DNA from: Luminiphilus sp.
GTDB taxonomy: Bacteria; Pseudomonadota; Gammaproteobacteria; Pseudomonadales; Halieaceae
Assembly (NCBI GenBank): GCA_024638905.1
Contig: JAHEJH010000115.1
Coordinates: 1-5,319, forward strand
DNA length: 5,319 bases
Reading direction: 5' to 3'
This document shows, one piece after another, positions 1 through 5,319 of the stretch. The position numbers and the translations under genes are program-made. The first letter of the stretch is position 1. Each line of letters opens with the position of its first letter. The notes beneath the pieces were generated by a model that saw nothing but the letters and a program-made list of their open reading frames with translations, ran no database searches and had not been told where the DNA came from.

Positions 1-327
1 CGGGCCGGTGATGCAGCAAATGCAGTGTTCGCATTCGAGGAAGCGGTCACGCTGCAGGACGCGCTGCCCTATACCGAGCCGCCTTTCTGGTACTACCCGA
101 CGCGCCAGTCATTAGGTGCGGCACTCTTGGCCAGCGACAGAGCGGCCGAGGCGCAAGTAGTCTTCGAAGCAGATCTCGAGCAATACCCCATGAATGGTTG
201 GTCGATGTTTGGGCTCGCCGAGGCGCTCAGGCGTCAGGGCGACAAGGCGGGAGCGGAGCAAATGACGGCGCGCTTTGAGACTGTTTGGCAGTTTGCGGAT
301 GTCTCTTTGGCCACCTCGATACTGTAG
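1..327 (+). CDS. C-terminal part of a TPR-repeat protein (5' end outside window)
   Basis: The reading frame is open from the first base and ends with TAG at 325-327, giving 108 visible residues. The GTG at 25 is in frame, but codons before it (RAGDAANA) read as the same helical repeat, so I take the gene to start upstream of the window. The visible part is built of TPR-like helix pairs. One unit runs at about residues 36-65 (SLGAALLASDRAAEAQVVFE, followed by an acidic helix and YPMN), and another at about 66-97 (GWSMFGLAEALRRQGDKAGA). The segment PPFWYYPTRQSLGAALL followed by NGWS.FGL is a pattern I recall from C-terminal ends of bacterial TPR proteins, some fused to other domains upstream. 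TPRs act as protein-binding scaffolds. The partner and any upstream domain cannot be told from this fragment. No clear intrinsic terminator follows the stop codon. Confidence 0.8.
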   Translation, partial: RAGDAANAVFAFEEAVTLQDALPYTEPPFWYYPTRQSLGAALLASDRAAEAQVVFEADLEQYPMNGWSMFGLAEALRRQGDKAGAEQMTARFETVWQFADVSLATSIL

Positions 328-367
328 TCCGCGACCGACCAAACAGCCAAGTGACTCTAGGAAGCCT

Positions 368-438
368 CGTCAAAAAGGATCATGAGCCCGCGGGTCAGGA
401 ACATTAACTTTTGACGGTGATGCCGGTAAGCGTCAGAA
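368..438. repeat. Octamer repeats CGTCAAAA upstream of the EthD-like gene (possible operator)
   Basis: The 141-base gap between the TPR gene and the EthD-like gene contains CGTCAAAA at 368-375, its exact inverse TTTTGACG at 409-416, and a one-mismatch direct copy CGTCAGAA at 431-438. Centre-to-centre distances are 41 and 22 bases, close to whole turns of the helix, as expected for sites occupied on one face of DNA. A perfect palindrome CCCGCGGG (387-394) sits near the middle of the first pair. The TTGACG within the second copy resembles a -35 element, but no convincing -10 follows at 16-18 bases. A regulatory role is inference; the repeats themselves are seen directly. Confidence 0.35.
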
Positions 439-468
439 GGCAAGTGATGACTGAGGTGAAAGTAAAGC

Positions 469-843
469 GTGATTAAAGTCGTAACGTTACTGACCAGAAA
501 GCCGGGGATGTCTCGCGAGGCGTTCATCGAGCACTACGAAACCCATCATAAAAAAATCGGTGAGAAGTATCTCAGCGGCTTCGCAGTGAAGTATCAGCGC
601 CGCTACCTCACCGTTGCCGATGCAGCGAACCACGCCCCGACGGAACTGCCCTTCGATGTGCTGATGGAGATCTGGTTCCCAGGCCAGTTCGCCATGGACG
701 CAGCGATGGCGCTGATTGCATCAGAGTCGGCGCAGCAAGAAATCGTCGCCGACGAGGAGCGTCTGTTTGATCGTGATCTGATTCGTAGCTACACGGTCGA
801 AGAGTATGAGTCCGAGATGCCCGCCGTAGAGCCGGCCACTTAA
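469..843 (+). CDS. EthD-like dimeric alpha-beta barrel domain protein
   Basis: This 124-residue protein begins MIKVVTLLTRKPGMSREAF and continues with a helix carrying HYETHH (residues 22-27). This is the usual opening of the EthD family, in which a beta strand is followed by KPG, then S/T-x-E-x-F and a His-rich helix. A second strand is seen at about 42-50 (YQRRYLTVA) and a third at 62-70 (FDVLMEIWF), with an acidic C-terminal tail from about 110. The length is normal for a single-domain member. EthD was named from an ether-degradation gene cluster; most relatives are small cytoplasmic ferredoxin-like-fold proteins of unknown or varied function, so no substrate is assigned. The GTG start is favoured because a stop codon (TAA, 463-465) lies just upstream in frame and a GAGGTGA ribosome-binding site lies at 453-459. 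The gene stands alone and converges on the ligase gene 39 bases downstream. Confidence 0.8.
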   Translation: MIKVVTLLTRKPGMSREAFIEHYETHHKKIGEKYLSGFAVKYQRRYLTVADAANHAPTELPFDVLMEIWFPGQFAMDAAMALIASESAQQEIVADEERLFDRDLIRSYTVEEYESEMPAVEPAT

Positions 844-895
844 CAGCGGGGCTGTTGTGATTCTCTTGGGCTATAAGGCTTTTTAGCCCGCCCAA
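842..895. terminator. Convergent-gene hairpins, possible weak terminators
   Basis: Two short inverted repeats occupy the junction of the convergent EthD-like and ligase genes. AACAGC/GCTGTT (842-847 and 851-856, loop GGG) overlaps the stop codon of the EthD-like gene. GGGCTA/TAGCCC (868-873 and 884-889) overlaps the ligase stop codon, with an alternative wider pairing TTGGGC/GCCCAA (866-871 and 890-895). Neither is followed by a good run of T on the strand it would serve. Termination here is plausible from position and structure but not demonstrated. Confidence 0.35.
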
Positions 896-2535
896 TGCAT
901 CAGAATGTTACCGGCTTCTGCGCCTTCCCGAGCGAGCCGCTCGGCGTCCTCGCCAAACTGCTTCTCGATCTGTTCGCGGCGAATCTTCATGGTTGGTGTC
1001 AGGATCTCGTTTTCTATGGTCCAAGGCGTCTCGCTGAAGATCACGGCACCGATGCGCGCGTGCTTCTCGATTTGGCCGTTGATGCTCTCCACCGTGGCCA
1101 GCGCCGCAGCTTCGACTTCCTCTCGGGGTAGGTCCCGGGCGGGCTCATTCACGACGGTCACCATGACAGTTTTTGAGTAACCTCGACCCAGCAGGCACTG
1201 CTGTTCGGAGTGAGCGTTCTCGGCGAATAAGCCTTCGATGGGTGGCGGCGCGACAAACTTGCCCTGAATGGTCTTGAAGTAGTCTTTGACGCGGCCGGTG
1301 ATAAAAATGAAGCCGTCGTCGTCGATCTCGATCTTGTCGCCGGTATGCAGCCAGCCGTCTTGCCATAGCTCTGCGGTCTTCTCGGGTCGGTTGTAGTAGC
1401 CCGGGGTGCAGCCTTCGGCCTTAATCAGCATCTCGTTGTTGTCGCCAATCTTGACCTCGACTTCACCCACGGGTCGGCCAATGGAACCCACCCGTCGGTC
1501 CGCGGGATCAGTCGCAATGAGCCCCATGGCCTCGGTTTGCCCAAAGCCCTCGCAAAGGTTGACCCCCACCGATTCCCACCAGTGAATCAGTGCAGGAGGG
1601 GTAGGTGCCGCTGCGGTCAAAAAGTAGTCGACCTCTTCAAAACCTAGAGCGCCCACGACGAGTGCCTGCACGCCAGCCTGATCAGCTTCAAGAGCGGCTT
1701 TGAGTGCATCCGCGCCACCAAATTTGGCGGTGATCGATTGGCGAAGCTGCTCCCACACCCGCGGCGGGCCGAAAAAGATATGCGGTTTGCACTGGGGGAG
1801 ATCTCGGGCGAGCGTCTCAAGGGATTCGTTAAAAAAGATCTCGCCGCCGGAGTTCACTGAGGAGAATTCCACCACCTGACGCTCAGCAATGTGAGACAGA
1901 GGCAGGTAACTGAAAAACCGGGGCTGGTCCTGTTGGGTAAACAGTTCCTGGCAGCGTCGCATGGGCACAAGGTTGGTTGCGTGGGTTTGAATTACGCCCT
2001 TGGGTAGACCAGTGGTGCCAGAGGTGAAAACCAGCGAGACAATGTCGTCACCATGGGGTTGGTAGTTGGGCGCATCAGCCGGTGCGGCTGAGACCAGCTC
2101 GGCCCAGGTCTTGTGCGGCAGCTCGCACTCCACGCCCGGTAGCGTCACAAGCAGACAGTCCGAGGGCAACACTGTCTTCACGCCTTCCCAGTTTTCGGTT
2201 TGACCAAGAAAGAGCACTTTCGTTTCGGTGAACTCGAGAATGTACTGGGCCGTGGCGGTCGCGTGGGTGGTGAACAGCGGCACCGTCACGTTGCCGGAAT
2301 GAATCACCGCCATGTCGGCTACGATCCAGTGCGCCCGGTTTCTGGAGAGCAGCGCCATCCGCTGGCCTTCGCCAAATTCCGCCTCGAGCCAGGAGGCCAC
2401 GCGATCTATCTCTGCAACCGTCTCACCCCACCGGTACTCGTCTGCTCCGGTTTCGTGGAGGTCTCGCATCCAGATTTTTTCGGGCTGTGTGCTCGCCCAA
2501 TGGCGCGCCTGTTCAGTGAGAGTGCTGCATTCCAT
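883..2535 (-). CDS. Long-chain fatty acid--CoA ligase (AMP-forming) family protein
   Basis: This complete 550-residue member of the adenylate-forming (ANL) superfamily should activate a carboxylic acid to acyl-AMP and then acyl-CoA in the cytoplasm. Motifs appear in the expected order: the ATP-binding loop TSGTTGLPKG at 171-180, followed by THATN; the aromatic/adenine motif GFGQTE at 330-335; HTGD with the ribose-binding Asp at 400; the hinge region TGRVKDYFK at 413-421 with Arg415; and the C-terminal catalytic lysine at 517 in TPTMKIRR. The segments FFNESLETL..DLPQCKPHIFFGPPRVWEQL (about 234-264) and FLTAAAPTPP (305-314) are typical of the long-chain acyl-CoA synthetase branch rather than of acetyl-CoA or aryl-CoA ligases. 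The exact substrate cannot be read from the sequence. All key residues are intact. The ATG is the only usable start: no ATG, GTG or TTG occurs in frame back to the stop at 2599-2601. An AGGT ribosome-binding site lies 9 bases before it (2545-2548). The gene is divergent from the MAPEG gene and convergent with the EthD-like gene. Confidence 0.93.
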   Translation of the reverse strand: MECSTLTEQARHWASTQPEKIWMRDLHETGADEYRWGETVAEIDRVASWLEAEFGEGQRMALLSRNRAHWIVADMAVIHSGNVTVPLFTTHATATAQYILEFTETKVLFLGQTENWEGVKTVLPSDCLLVTLPGVECELPHKTWAELVSAAPADAPNYQPHGDDIVSLVFTSGTTGLPKGVIQTHATNLVPMRRCQELFTQQDQPRFFSYLPLSHIAERQVVEFSSVNSGGEIFFNESLETLARDLPQCKPHIFFGPPRVWEQLRQSITAKFGGADALKAALEADQAGVQALVVGALGFEEVDYFLTAAAPTPPALIHWWESVGVNLCEGFGQTEAMGLIATDPADRRVGSIGRPVGEVEVKIGDNNEMLIKAEGCTPGYYNRPEKTAELWQDGWLHTGDKIEIDDDGFIFITGRVKDYFKTIQGKFVAPPPIEGLFAENAHSEQQCLLGRGYSKTVMVTVVNEPARDLPREEVEAAALATVESINGQIEKHARIGAVIFSETPWTIENEILTPTMKIRREQIEKQFGEDAERLAREGAEAGNILMHWAG

Positions 2536-2767
2536 GTTCTGGTTACCTATTAGCGGTCCTGGTGCCGCGGTTGAGCAATGTTTGGCGATTGGGTCGACTT
2601 AACTCTTTGCGCTTAAAATTAGGATAAAGGCGCTAAAAAAGATAGTGCCGCGCTGGCGACTGAGCGAGAGGGCGCCTCTGGTTAATATCAGACAACCGCA
2701 TGCACAGCCCCATGTATAGTCACAGTCGGCAGGATACTTCACTTCACAAAAGTAAAGAGAGGGCAGC
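2536..2767. promoter_or_regulatory. Divergent intergenic region between ligase and MAPEG genes
   Basis: This 232-base region must carry promoters for both divergent genes. Toward the MAPEG gene, TATAGT at 2715-2720 (5 of 6 matches to a sigma-70 -10) is the best candidate. The -35 side (AGACAA around 2690-2695) is weak and its spacing is too long. An A/T-rich core at 2613-2640 contains a direct repeat, GCGCTTAAAA (2609-2618) and GCGCTAAAAA (2630-2639), 21 bases apart and matching at 9 of 10 positions. GGCGCTA (2629-2635) can also pair with TAGTGCC (2643-2649, one G-T pair) around an A-rich loop. I see no convincing promoter hexamers for the ligase strand and no RNA gene. Confidence 0.4.
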
Positions 2768-3160
2768 ATGACAGCACTGTTAGAGCTTACGGTTTACTTC
2801 ACGGTCTGGACACTGATTACCGTCGTGGTCGGCGGGGCGATTCGCAATCAGGAATGGACTAAAGAGGGTCGCGACATCGGCCTCGGTAACCGCGACAATT
2901 TGAAAGAGGCGACCCCCATGGGCGGGCGTGCAGAGAGAGCGGCGAAGAACTCCATCGAGGGGGCGGTGTTCTTCGTGCCGCTCGCATTGGTCGCTAACGC
3001 TGCGGGGATGGATGCCGAAGTCATGCAGGGTGCGCAGATCGCCTTTTGGGCTCGGATCGCCTACGTGCCCATCTACATTGCGGGCATCAAATACCTGAGA
3101 AGCTTGGTATGGATCGGCGGGGTAGTGGGTTACGGGATGATGGTTGCGGCGATGCTCTAG
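2768..3160 (+). CDS. MAPEG family integral membrane protein
   Basis: This 130-residue protein has about four membrane segments, near residues 4-23, 62-79, 86-107 and 112-129, the normal size and topology for MAPEG proteins (membrane-associated proteins in eicosanoid and glutathione metabolism). The family signature RAERAAKNSIE (residues 54-64) matches the conserved RAxRAxxNxxE at the start of the second segment. ARIAYVPIYIAGIKYLRSLVW (95-115) matches the usual ending of bacterial members. A charged loop (about 26-60) joins the first two segments. Eukaryotic relatives are trimeric glutathione-dependent enzymes; most short bacterial ones have no proven activity, so glutathione use is only a family-level possibility. 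The ATG start is supported by an upstream in-frame TAA (2753-2755) and by AGAGGG at 2758-2763, 4 bases before the start. The gene is monocistronic and ends 17 bases before a strong terminator. Confidence 0.9.
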   Translation: MTALLELTVYFTVWTLITVVVGGAIRNQEWTKEGRDIGLGNRDNLKEATPMGGRAERAAKNSIEGAVFFVPLALVANAAGMDAEVMQGAQIAFWARIAYVPIYIAGIKYLRSLVWIGGVVGYGMMVAAML

Positions 3161-3177
3161 CGCTTCGTCTGTGACAC

Positions 3178-3206
3178 AAAAAAGCCGCCCTTAGGGGCGG
3201 CTTTTT
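3178..3206. terminator. Bidirectional rho-independent terminator
   Basis: GCCGCCC (3184-3190) and GGGCGGC (3195-3201) form a perfect seven-pair G/C stem around the loop TTAG. It is flanked by six A on the left (3178-3183) and five T on the right (3202-3206). Read rightward, it ends the MAPEG transcript 17 bases after the stop codon. Read leftward, it gives a stem followed by six T and ends the tRNA-Ser transcript about 6 bases beyond the CCA end. The single element serves both converging units. Confidence 0.92.
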
Positions 3207-3212
3207 CATTGA

Positions 3213-3300
3213 TGGCGGTGGGCGTAGGATTCGAACCTACGGAGGGTCACCCCTCAACGGTTTTCAAGACCGCCGCTTTCGACCACTCAGCCAGCCCACC
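3213..3300 (-). tRNA. tRNA-Ser (anticodon UGA), CCA end encoded
   Basis: On the minus strand this folds as a class II tRNA. The acceptor arms are GGTGGGC (3294-3300) and GCCCACC (3217-3223), all Watson-Crick pairs. The discriminator is G (3216) and an encoded CCA occupies 3213-3215. The anticodon loop is CTTGAAA (3262-3268) with anticodon TGA at 3264-3266. The long variable arm has GAGGG/CCCTC around GTGA, and the T arm is GTAGG-TTCGAAT-CCTAC. A long variable arm, the UGA anticodon and discriminator G identify a serine tRNA reading UCN codons, the counterpart of E. coli serT. It lies downstream of rne on the same strand, with its own promoter and a terminator just past its 3' end. Confidence 0.97.
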
Positions 3301-3310
3301 TAAACTGTTT

Positions 3311-3328
3311 GCCGGGAAGGCTCCCGGC
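3311..3328 (-). other. Hairpin in the 5' leader of the tRNA-Ser precursor
   Basis: GCCGGGA (3311-3317) and TCCCGGC (3322-3328) form a perfect seven-pair stem with a four-base loop. It lies between the predicted transcription start (around 3333) and the 5' end of the mature tRNA at 3300. No T run follows on the minus strand (the next bases are AAACAG), so it does not look like an rne terminator. It may be a leader structure in the pre-tRNA that RNase P would remove. Confidence 0.5.
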
Positions 3329-3339
3329 GAAGAGCGCGC

Positions 3340-3367
3340 ATTATATCGCCGCGCTCTCTGCGATCAA
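3340..3367 (-). promoter_or_regulatory. Sigma-70 promoter of the tRNA-Ser gene with GC-rich discriminator
   Basis: On the minus strand a perfect TATAAT (3340-3345) is preceded, after a 16-base spacer, by TTGATC (3362-3367), which matches TTGACA at the first four positions. The bases just after the -10 are GCGCGC. A G/C-only discriminator of this kind is typical of tRNA and rRNA promoters under stringent (ppGpp/DksA) control. The expected start is near 3333, giving a leader of about 33 bases. The promoter fits entirely into the gap between the rne stop codon and the tRNA. Confidence 0.8.
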
Positions 3368-3383
3368 GTTTCTTCGTTGCCGA

Positions 3384-5319
3384 TCAGGCCGCTCTGGGTC
3401 CTCGCGGATCGTTGCTGGCTCGCGACACTTCCTGTTGCACGACCGTCACCGGCGGCGCCTCCGGGGTGGCAAAAAGCTCACCCAGCTCGGTGCTGACAGA
3501 GGTGTCCGTGACAGGCTTCGGCGCAATGCGCGGATCGTTCAGGGCACGTCCCGCGTCAGTTACGCCTGCTGTCGAGTCACTGTGTTGTTCAGGCGCTTCC
3601 TCAACGGGCGTTTGTGCCGTTGCGGTGACCGCTACCGGCTCTTCCATGACAGCAGGCTCAGAAACCGTCGGGTCAGCTTGCTCCTGCGCAGGGGCCTCGA
3701 CCGTTTCCGCTGCCGGAGCGTCTTCTGCGACCGCTTCGTTCACTGCTTCTATAGCTTCAGAAGCCTCGGTCTCTGGCTCTGCAAAAGCGGCGCTAAGTGC
3801 TTCCGAGGAGGCCACCTCAACCGCAGGCGCGGCTTGCTCCGCAGACGCCGGGGCTTCTTCTGCGCTGGCTGTTGCGGGGGTGCTTTTCGCTACCTCGGTT
3901 GCGGCTGTGCTTTCCGCTGCCTCGGTTGCGGCGGCTTCTGATTCAACGGTCTGACGCTGACGTCGGCGCCGTCCCTCGTTGCGCCTGTCAGCAGGACGTC
4001 GTCGATGCGACTCACCGCTAGGCTCTGCAACCGCCTCGGTGGTTTCGTTGTCTGTGGTGTTCTCGGTTGCGCTTTCCGTCGCTTCATTGGCCGGCCGATC
4101 GTTGTGGCGTTGGCCTCCGCGACGCCCGCGTCGGCGCCGAGAGCGCTTGGGCTGCTCTCCGTTTTGCTCGCCACCGGTGTTGTCTGTGTCGACCTGGGCG
4201 GCCTGCTGCTGTGTGTTCGCCGCCTCGTCACCCTCGGGCTTGCGGTTTCTGCCGTTGCGTCGATTGTCCCGGTCGTTTCTGCCGCCGCGGTTGCGCTGAC
4301 GGTTGTTGTCGCCGTCCTTGCGGTCGTCGCGCTGTCGGTCACCGGATCGGTTACGGGACCGATTTCGGTTTTGCGCACCCTTGCCGCCGCGATTTCCCTG
4401 GCGCTGTTTCGATTTAGGCTGAGAGTCACCGCCAAACAGCATTGCCCAGAGCCGCGCGAGCAGTCCGGGTTGTGCCGGTTTGTGGTTTCGCTGTCGCTGG
4501 CCGCCGCGGGATTGGCGTTGGCTCTTTTCGGCAGGCTTCTCTTTGGGGCTGACCTCGGGCGCGGGCGCATCGGGCGTCACACCTCTGACCAGTGCCTCGG
4601 GCGCCGATACCGCGGGTTCGTTGGCGGCATCCACGGCTGGCTCGGTGGGCGAGGGAAGTTCAATGTCAATGCTGAGCTTTCTTGACTCGTCGACCTCGTC
4701 GTCTCGCAAGCGCCGCACTTCAAAATGAGGCGTATCAAGGTAGGGGCTTGCGACCACGACAATGCGCACACCGCTGCGGGATTCAATGTCGTTGATCTCA
4801 CCACGCTTCTCATTCAGTAGAAACGCCGACACGTCTACAGGCACAATCGCTTGTACCTCGCCGGTGCGCTCTTTAACCGCCTCTTCCTGCATCAGGCGCA
4901 GAATCGCCAGCGCCAGAGACTTGGTGGTGCGGATCGTGCCCTGACCGGTGCAACGGGGGCACACAATGCCACTGGTCTCGCCCAGTGAAGGGCGAAGACG
5001 CTGCCGGGACATCTCCAGCAGGCCAAAGCGAGAAATACGCCCCACCTGTATGCGCGCCCGGTCCACCTCAAGCGCCTCGCGGATGCGGTTCTCCACCGCG
5101 CGCTGGTTCCGGTTAGAGGACATGTCGATGAAATCAATCACGACCAGCCCGCCCAAATCCCGAAGCCTCAGCTGGCGTGCAATCTCATCTGCCGCCTCTA
5201 GGTTGGTTTGCAGCGCCGTCTGCTCGATATCACTGCCCTTGGTCGCTCGAGCGGAGTTGATGTCAATGGAGATCAGCGCCTCGGTGGGGTCCAGCACAAT
5301 AGAACCGCCTGAAGGGAGT
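3384..5319 (-). CDS. rne: Ribonuclease E, catalytic core end plus C-terminal scaffold (N-terminus outside window)
   Basis: RNase E is the membrane-associated endonuclease that starts mRNA decay, processes stable RNAs and scaffolds the degradosome. The frame enters at the right edge reading LPSGGSIVLDPTEAL, so about 290 N-terminal residues (S1 and sensor domains) are missing. Numbering from the GTG at 5297 as residue 1 (an internal Val codon), E. coli position is roughly n+291. The metal-binding aspartates are D12 (IDINSARATKG; E. coli D303) and D55 (VVIDFIDM; D346). The Zn-link is CPRC at 113-116 (C404/C407), and the core ends near 215. The non-catalytic half has an amphipathic membrane anchor PGLLARLWAMLFGG (277-290, bases 4428-4469) and Arg/Asn/Gln-rich RNA-binding blocks (about 295-353, 384-402, 431-448). 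These are followed by a long disordered Ala/Glu segment (about 450-570) and two RAxNDPR motifs near the end (584-590, 626-632). The expected total is about 928 residues, against 1061 in E. coli. RNase G is excluded because it lacks such a tail. Confidence 0.97.
   Translation of the reverse strand, partial: LPSGGSIVLDPTEALISIDINSARATKGSDIEQTALQTNLEAADEIARQLRLRDLGGLVVIDFIDMSSNRNQRAVENRIREALEVDRARIQVGRISRFGLLEMSRQRLRPSLGETSGIVCPRCTGQGTIRTTKSLALAILRLMQEEAVKERTGEVQAIVPVDVSAFLLNEKRGEINDIESRSGVRIVVVASPYLDTPHFEVRRLRDDEVDESRKLSIDIELPSPTEPAVDAANEPAVSAPEALVRGVTPDAPAPEVSPKEKPAEKSQRQSRGGQRQRNHKPAQPGLLARLWAMLFGGDSQPKSKQRQGNRGGKGAQNRNRSRNRSGDRQRDDRKDGDNNRQRNRGGRNDRDNRRNGRNRKPEGDEAANTQQQAAQVDTDNTGGEQNGEQPKRSRRRRGRRGGQRHNDRPANEATESATENTTDNETTEAVAEPSGESHRRRPADRRNEGRRRRQRQTVESEAAATEAAESTAATEVAKSTPATASAEEAPASAEQAAPAVEVASSEALSAAFAEPETEASEAIEAVNEAVAEDAPAAETVEAPAQEQADPTVSEPAVMEEPVAVTATAQTPVEEAPEQHSDSTAGVTDAGRALNDPRIAPKPVTDTSVSTELGELFATPEAPPVTVVQQEVSRASNDPRGPRAA

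Noticed and set aside
382..414. Ten-codon ORF starting ATG at 382 after AAGGA
   Set aside because: The ribosome-binding site is only 2 bases from the ATG, too close for efficient initiation, and the ORF is easily explained by chance.
2200..2602. Plus-strand frames 2200-2553 and 2312-2602 opposite the ligase N-terminus
   Set aside because: They are antisense to an intact, motif-complete ligase, with no recognisable protein features.
2590..2640. Possible minus-strand ligase promoter in the A/T-rich segment
   Set aside because: Candidate -10 elements (TAATTT, TTAAGT) match only 3 of 6 positions and no -35 is correctly spaced, so no specific site is claimed.
3209..3496. Plus-strand frame across the tRNA (MMAVGVGFEPTEGHPS...)
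   Set aside because: This is the well-known spurious peptide from reading a tRNA gene on the wrong strand (GFEPT from the T arm).
3890..4570. 226-residue minus-strand frame inside rne
   Set aside because: It is the same strand as rne read in another frame. The Thr/Arg/Ala-rich composition mirrors the repetitive rne codons, and there is no domain or ribosome-binding site.
3309..4685. Several long plus-strand open frames (for example 3309-3941, 3412-3954, 4005-4685) opposite rne
   Set aside because: They are antisense shadows of the Arg- and Ala/Glu-rich rne tail. Their translations are low-complexity Ser/Ala/Arg/Leu strings without family motifs, and rne itself is certain.
1..5319. Search for CRISPR repeats, insertion-sequence ends, integrase or att sites at the tRNA, toxin-antitoxin or defence genes
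   Set aside because: None seen. The tRNA 3' end is followed directly by a terminator and a housekeeping-type gene, with no duplicated tRNA fragment in the window.

Overview
The window (about 58-60% G+C by eye) looks like ordinary chromosomal DNA of a gammaproteobacterium. The main evidence is an RNase E whose catalytic core aligns residue for residue with the Escherichia coli enzyme. It also has an E. coli-like membrane-anchoring helix and C-terminal NDPR motifs like those I recall from Pseudomonas-type RNase E. The tRNA-Ser gene encodes its own CCA end, which also fits. A marine oligotroph-type lineage (Halieaceae/OM60-like) is a guess from the mix of acyl-CoA ligase, EthD-like and MAPEG proteins, and it is not proven by the sequence.

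Layout, left to right. Bases 1-327 (+) are the C-terminal end of a TPR-type protein. A 141-base gap follows, holding three copies of a CGTCAAAA-like octamer. Bases 469-843 (+) encode a 124-residue EthD-like protein. It converges, across a 39-base gap containing small hairpins, on a complete 550-residue long-chain acyl-CoA ligase (883-2535, -). A 232-base divergent promoter region separates the ligase from a 130-residue MAPEG-family membrane protein (2768-3160, +). A strong bidirectional terminator (3178-3206) separates this gene from an oppositely oriented tRNA-Ser(UGA) gene (3213-3300, -). The tRNA gene has its own consensus-like promoter with a GC-rich discriminator. Bases 3384-5319 (-) are the 3' two thirds of rne (RNase E), which runs off the right edge.

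Functionally these are separate transcription units rather than one pathway. rne and the tRNA gene lie on the same strand with no recognisable terminator between them, so rne transcripts may read into the tRNA. The ligase activates fatty or related carboxylic acids. The EthD-like protein and the MAPEG protein have no assignable substrate. I found no mobile element, CRISPR array or phage remnant, and nothing that amounts to a new multi-gene system. The most notable points are the duplicated RAxNDPR motif at the RNase E C-terminus, the rne/tRNA arrangement, and the repeat-bearing intergenic regions.
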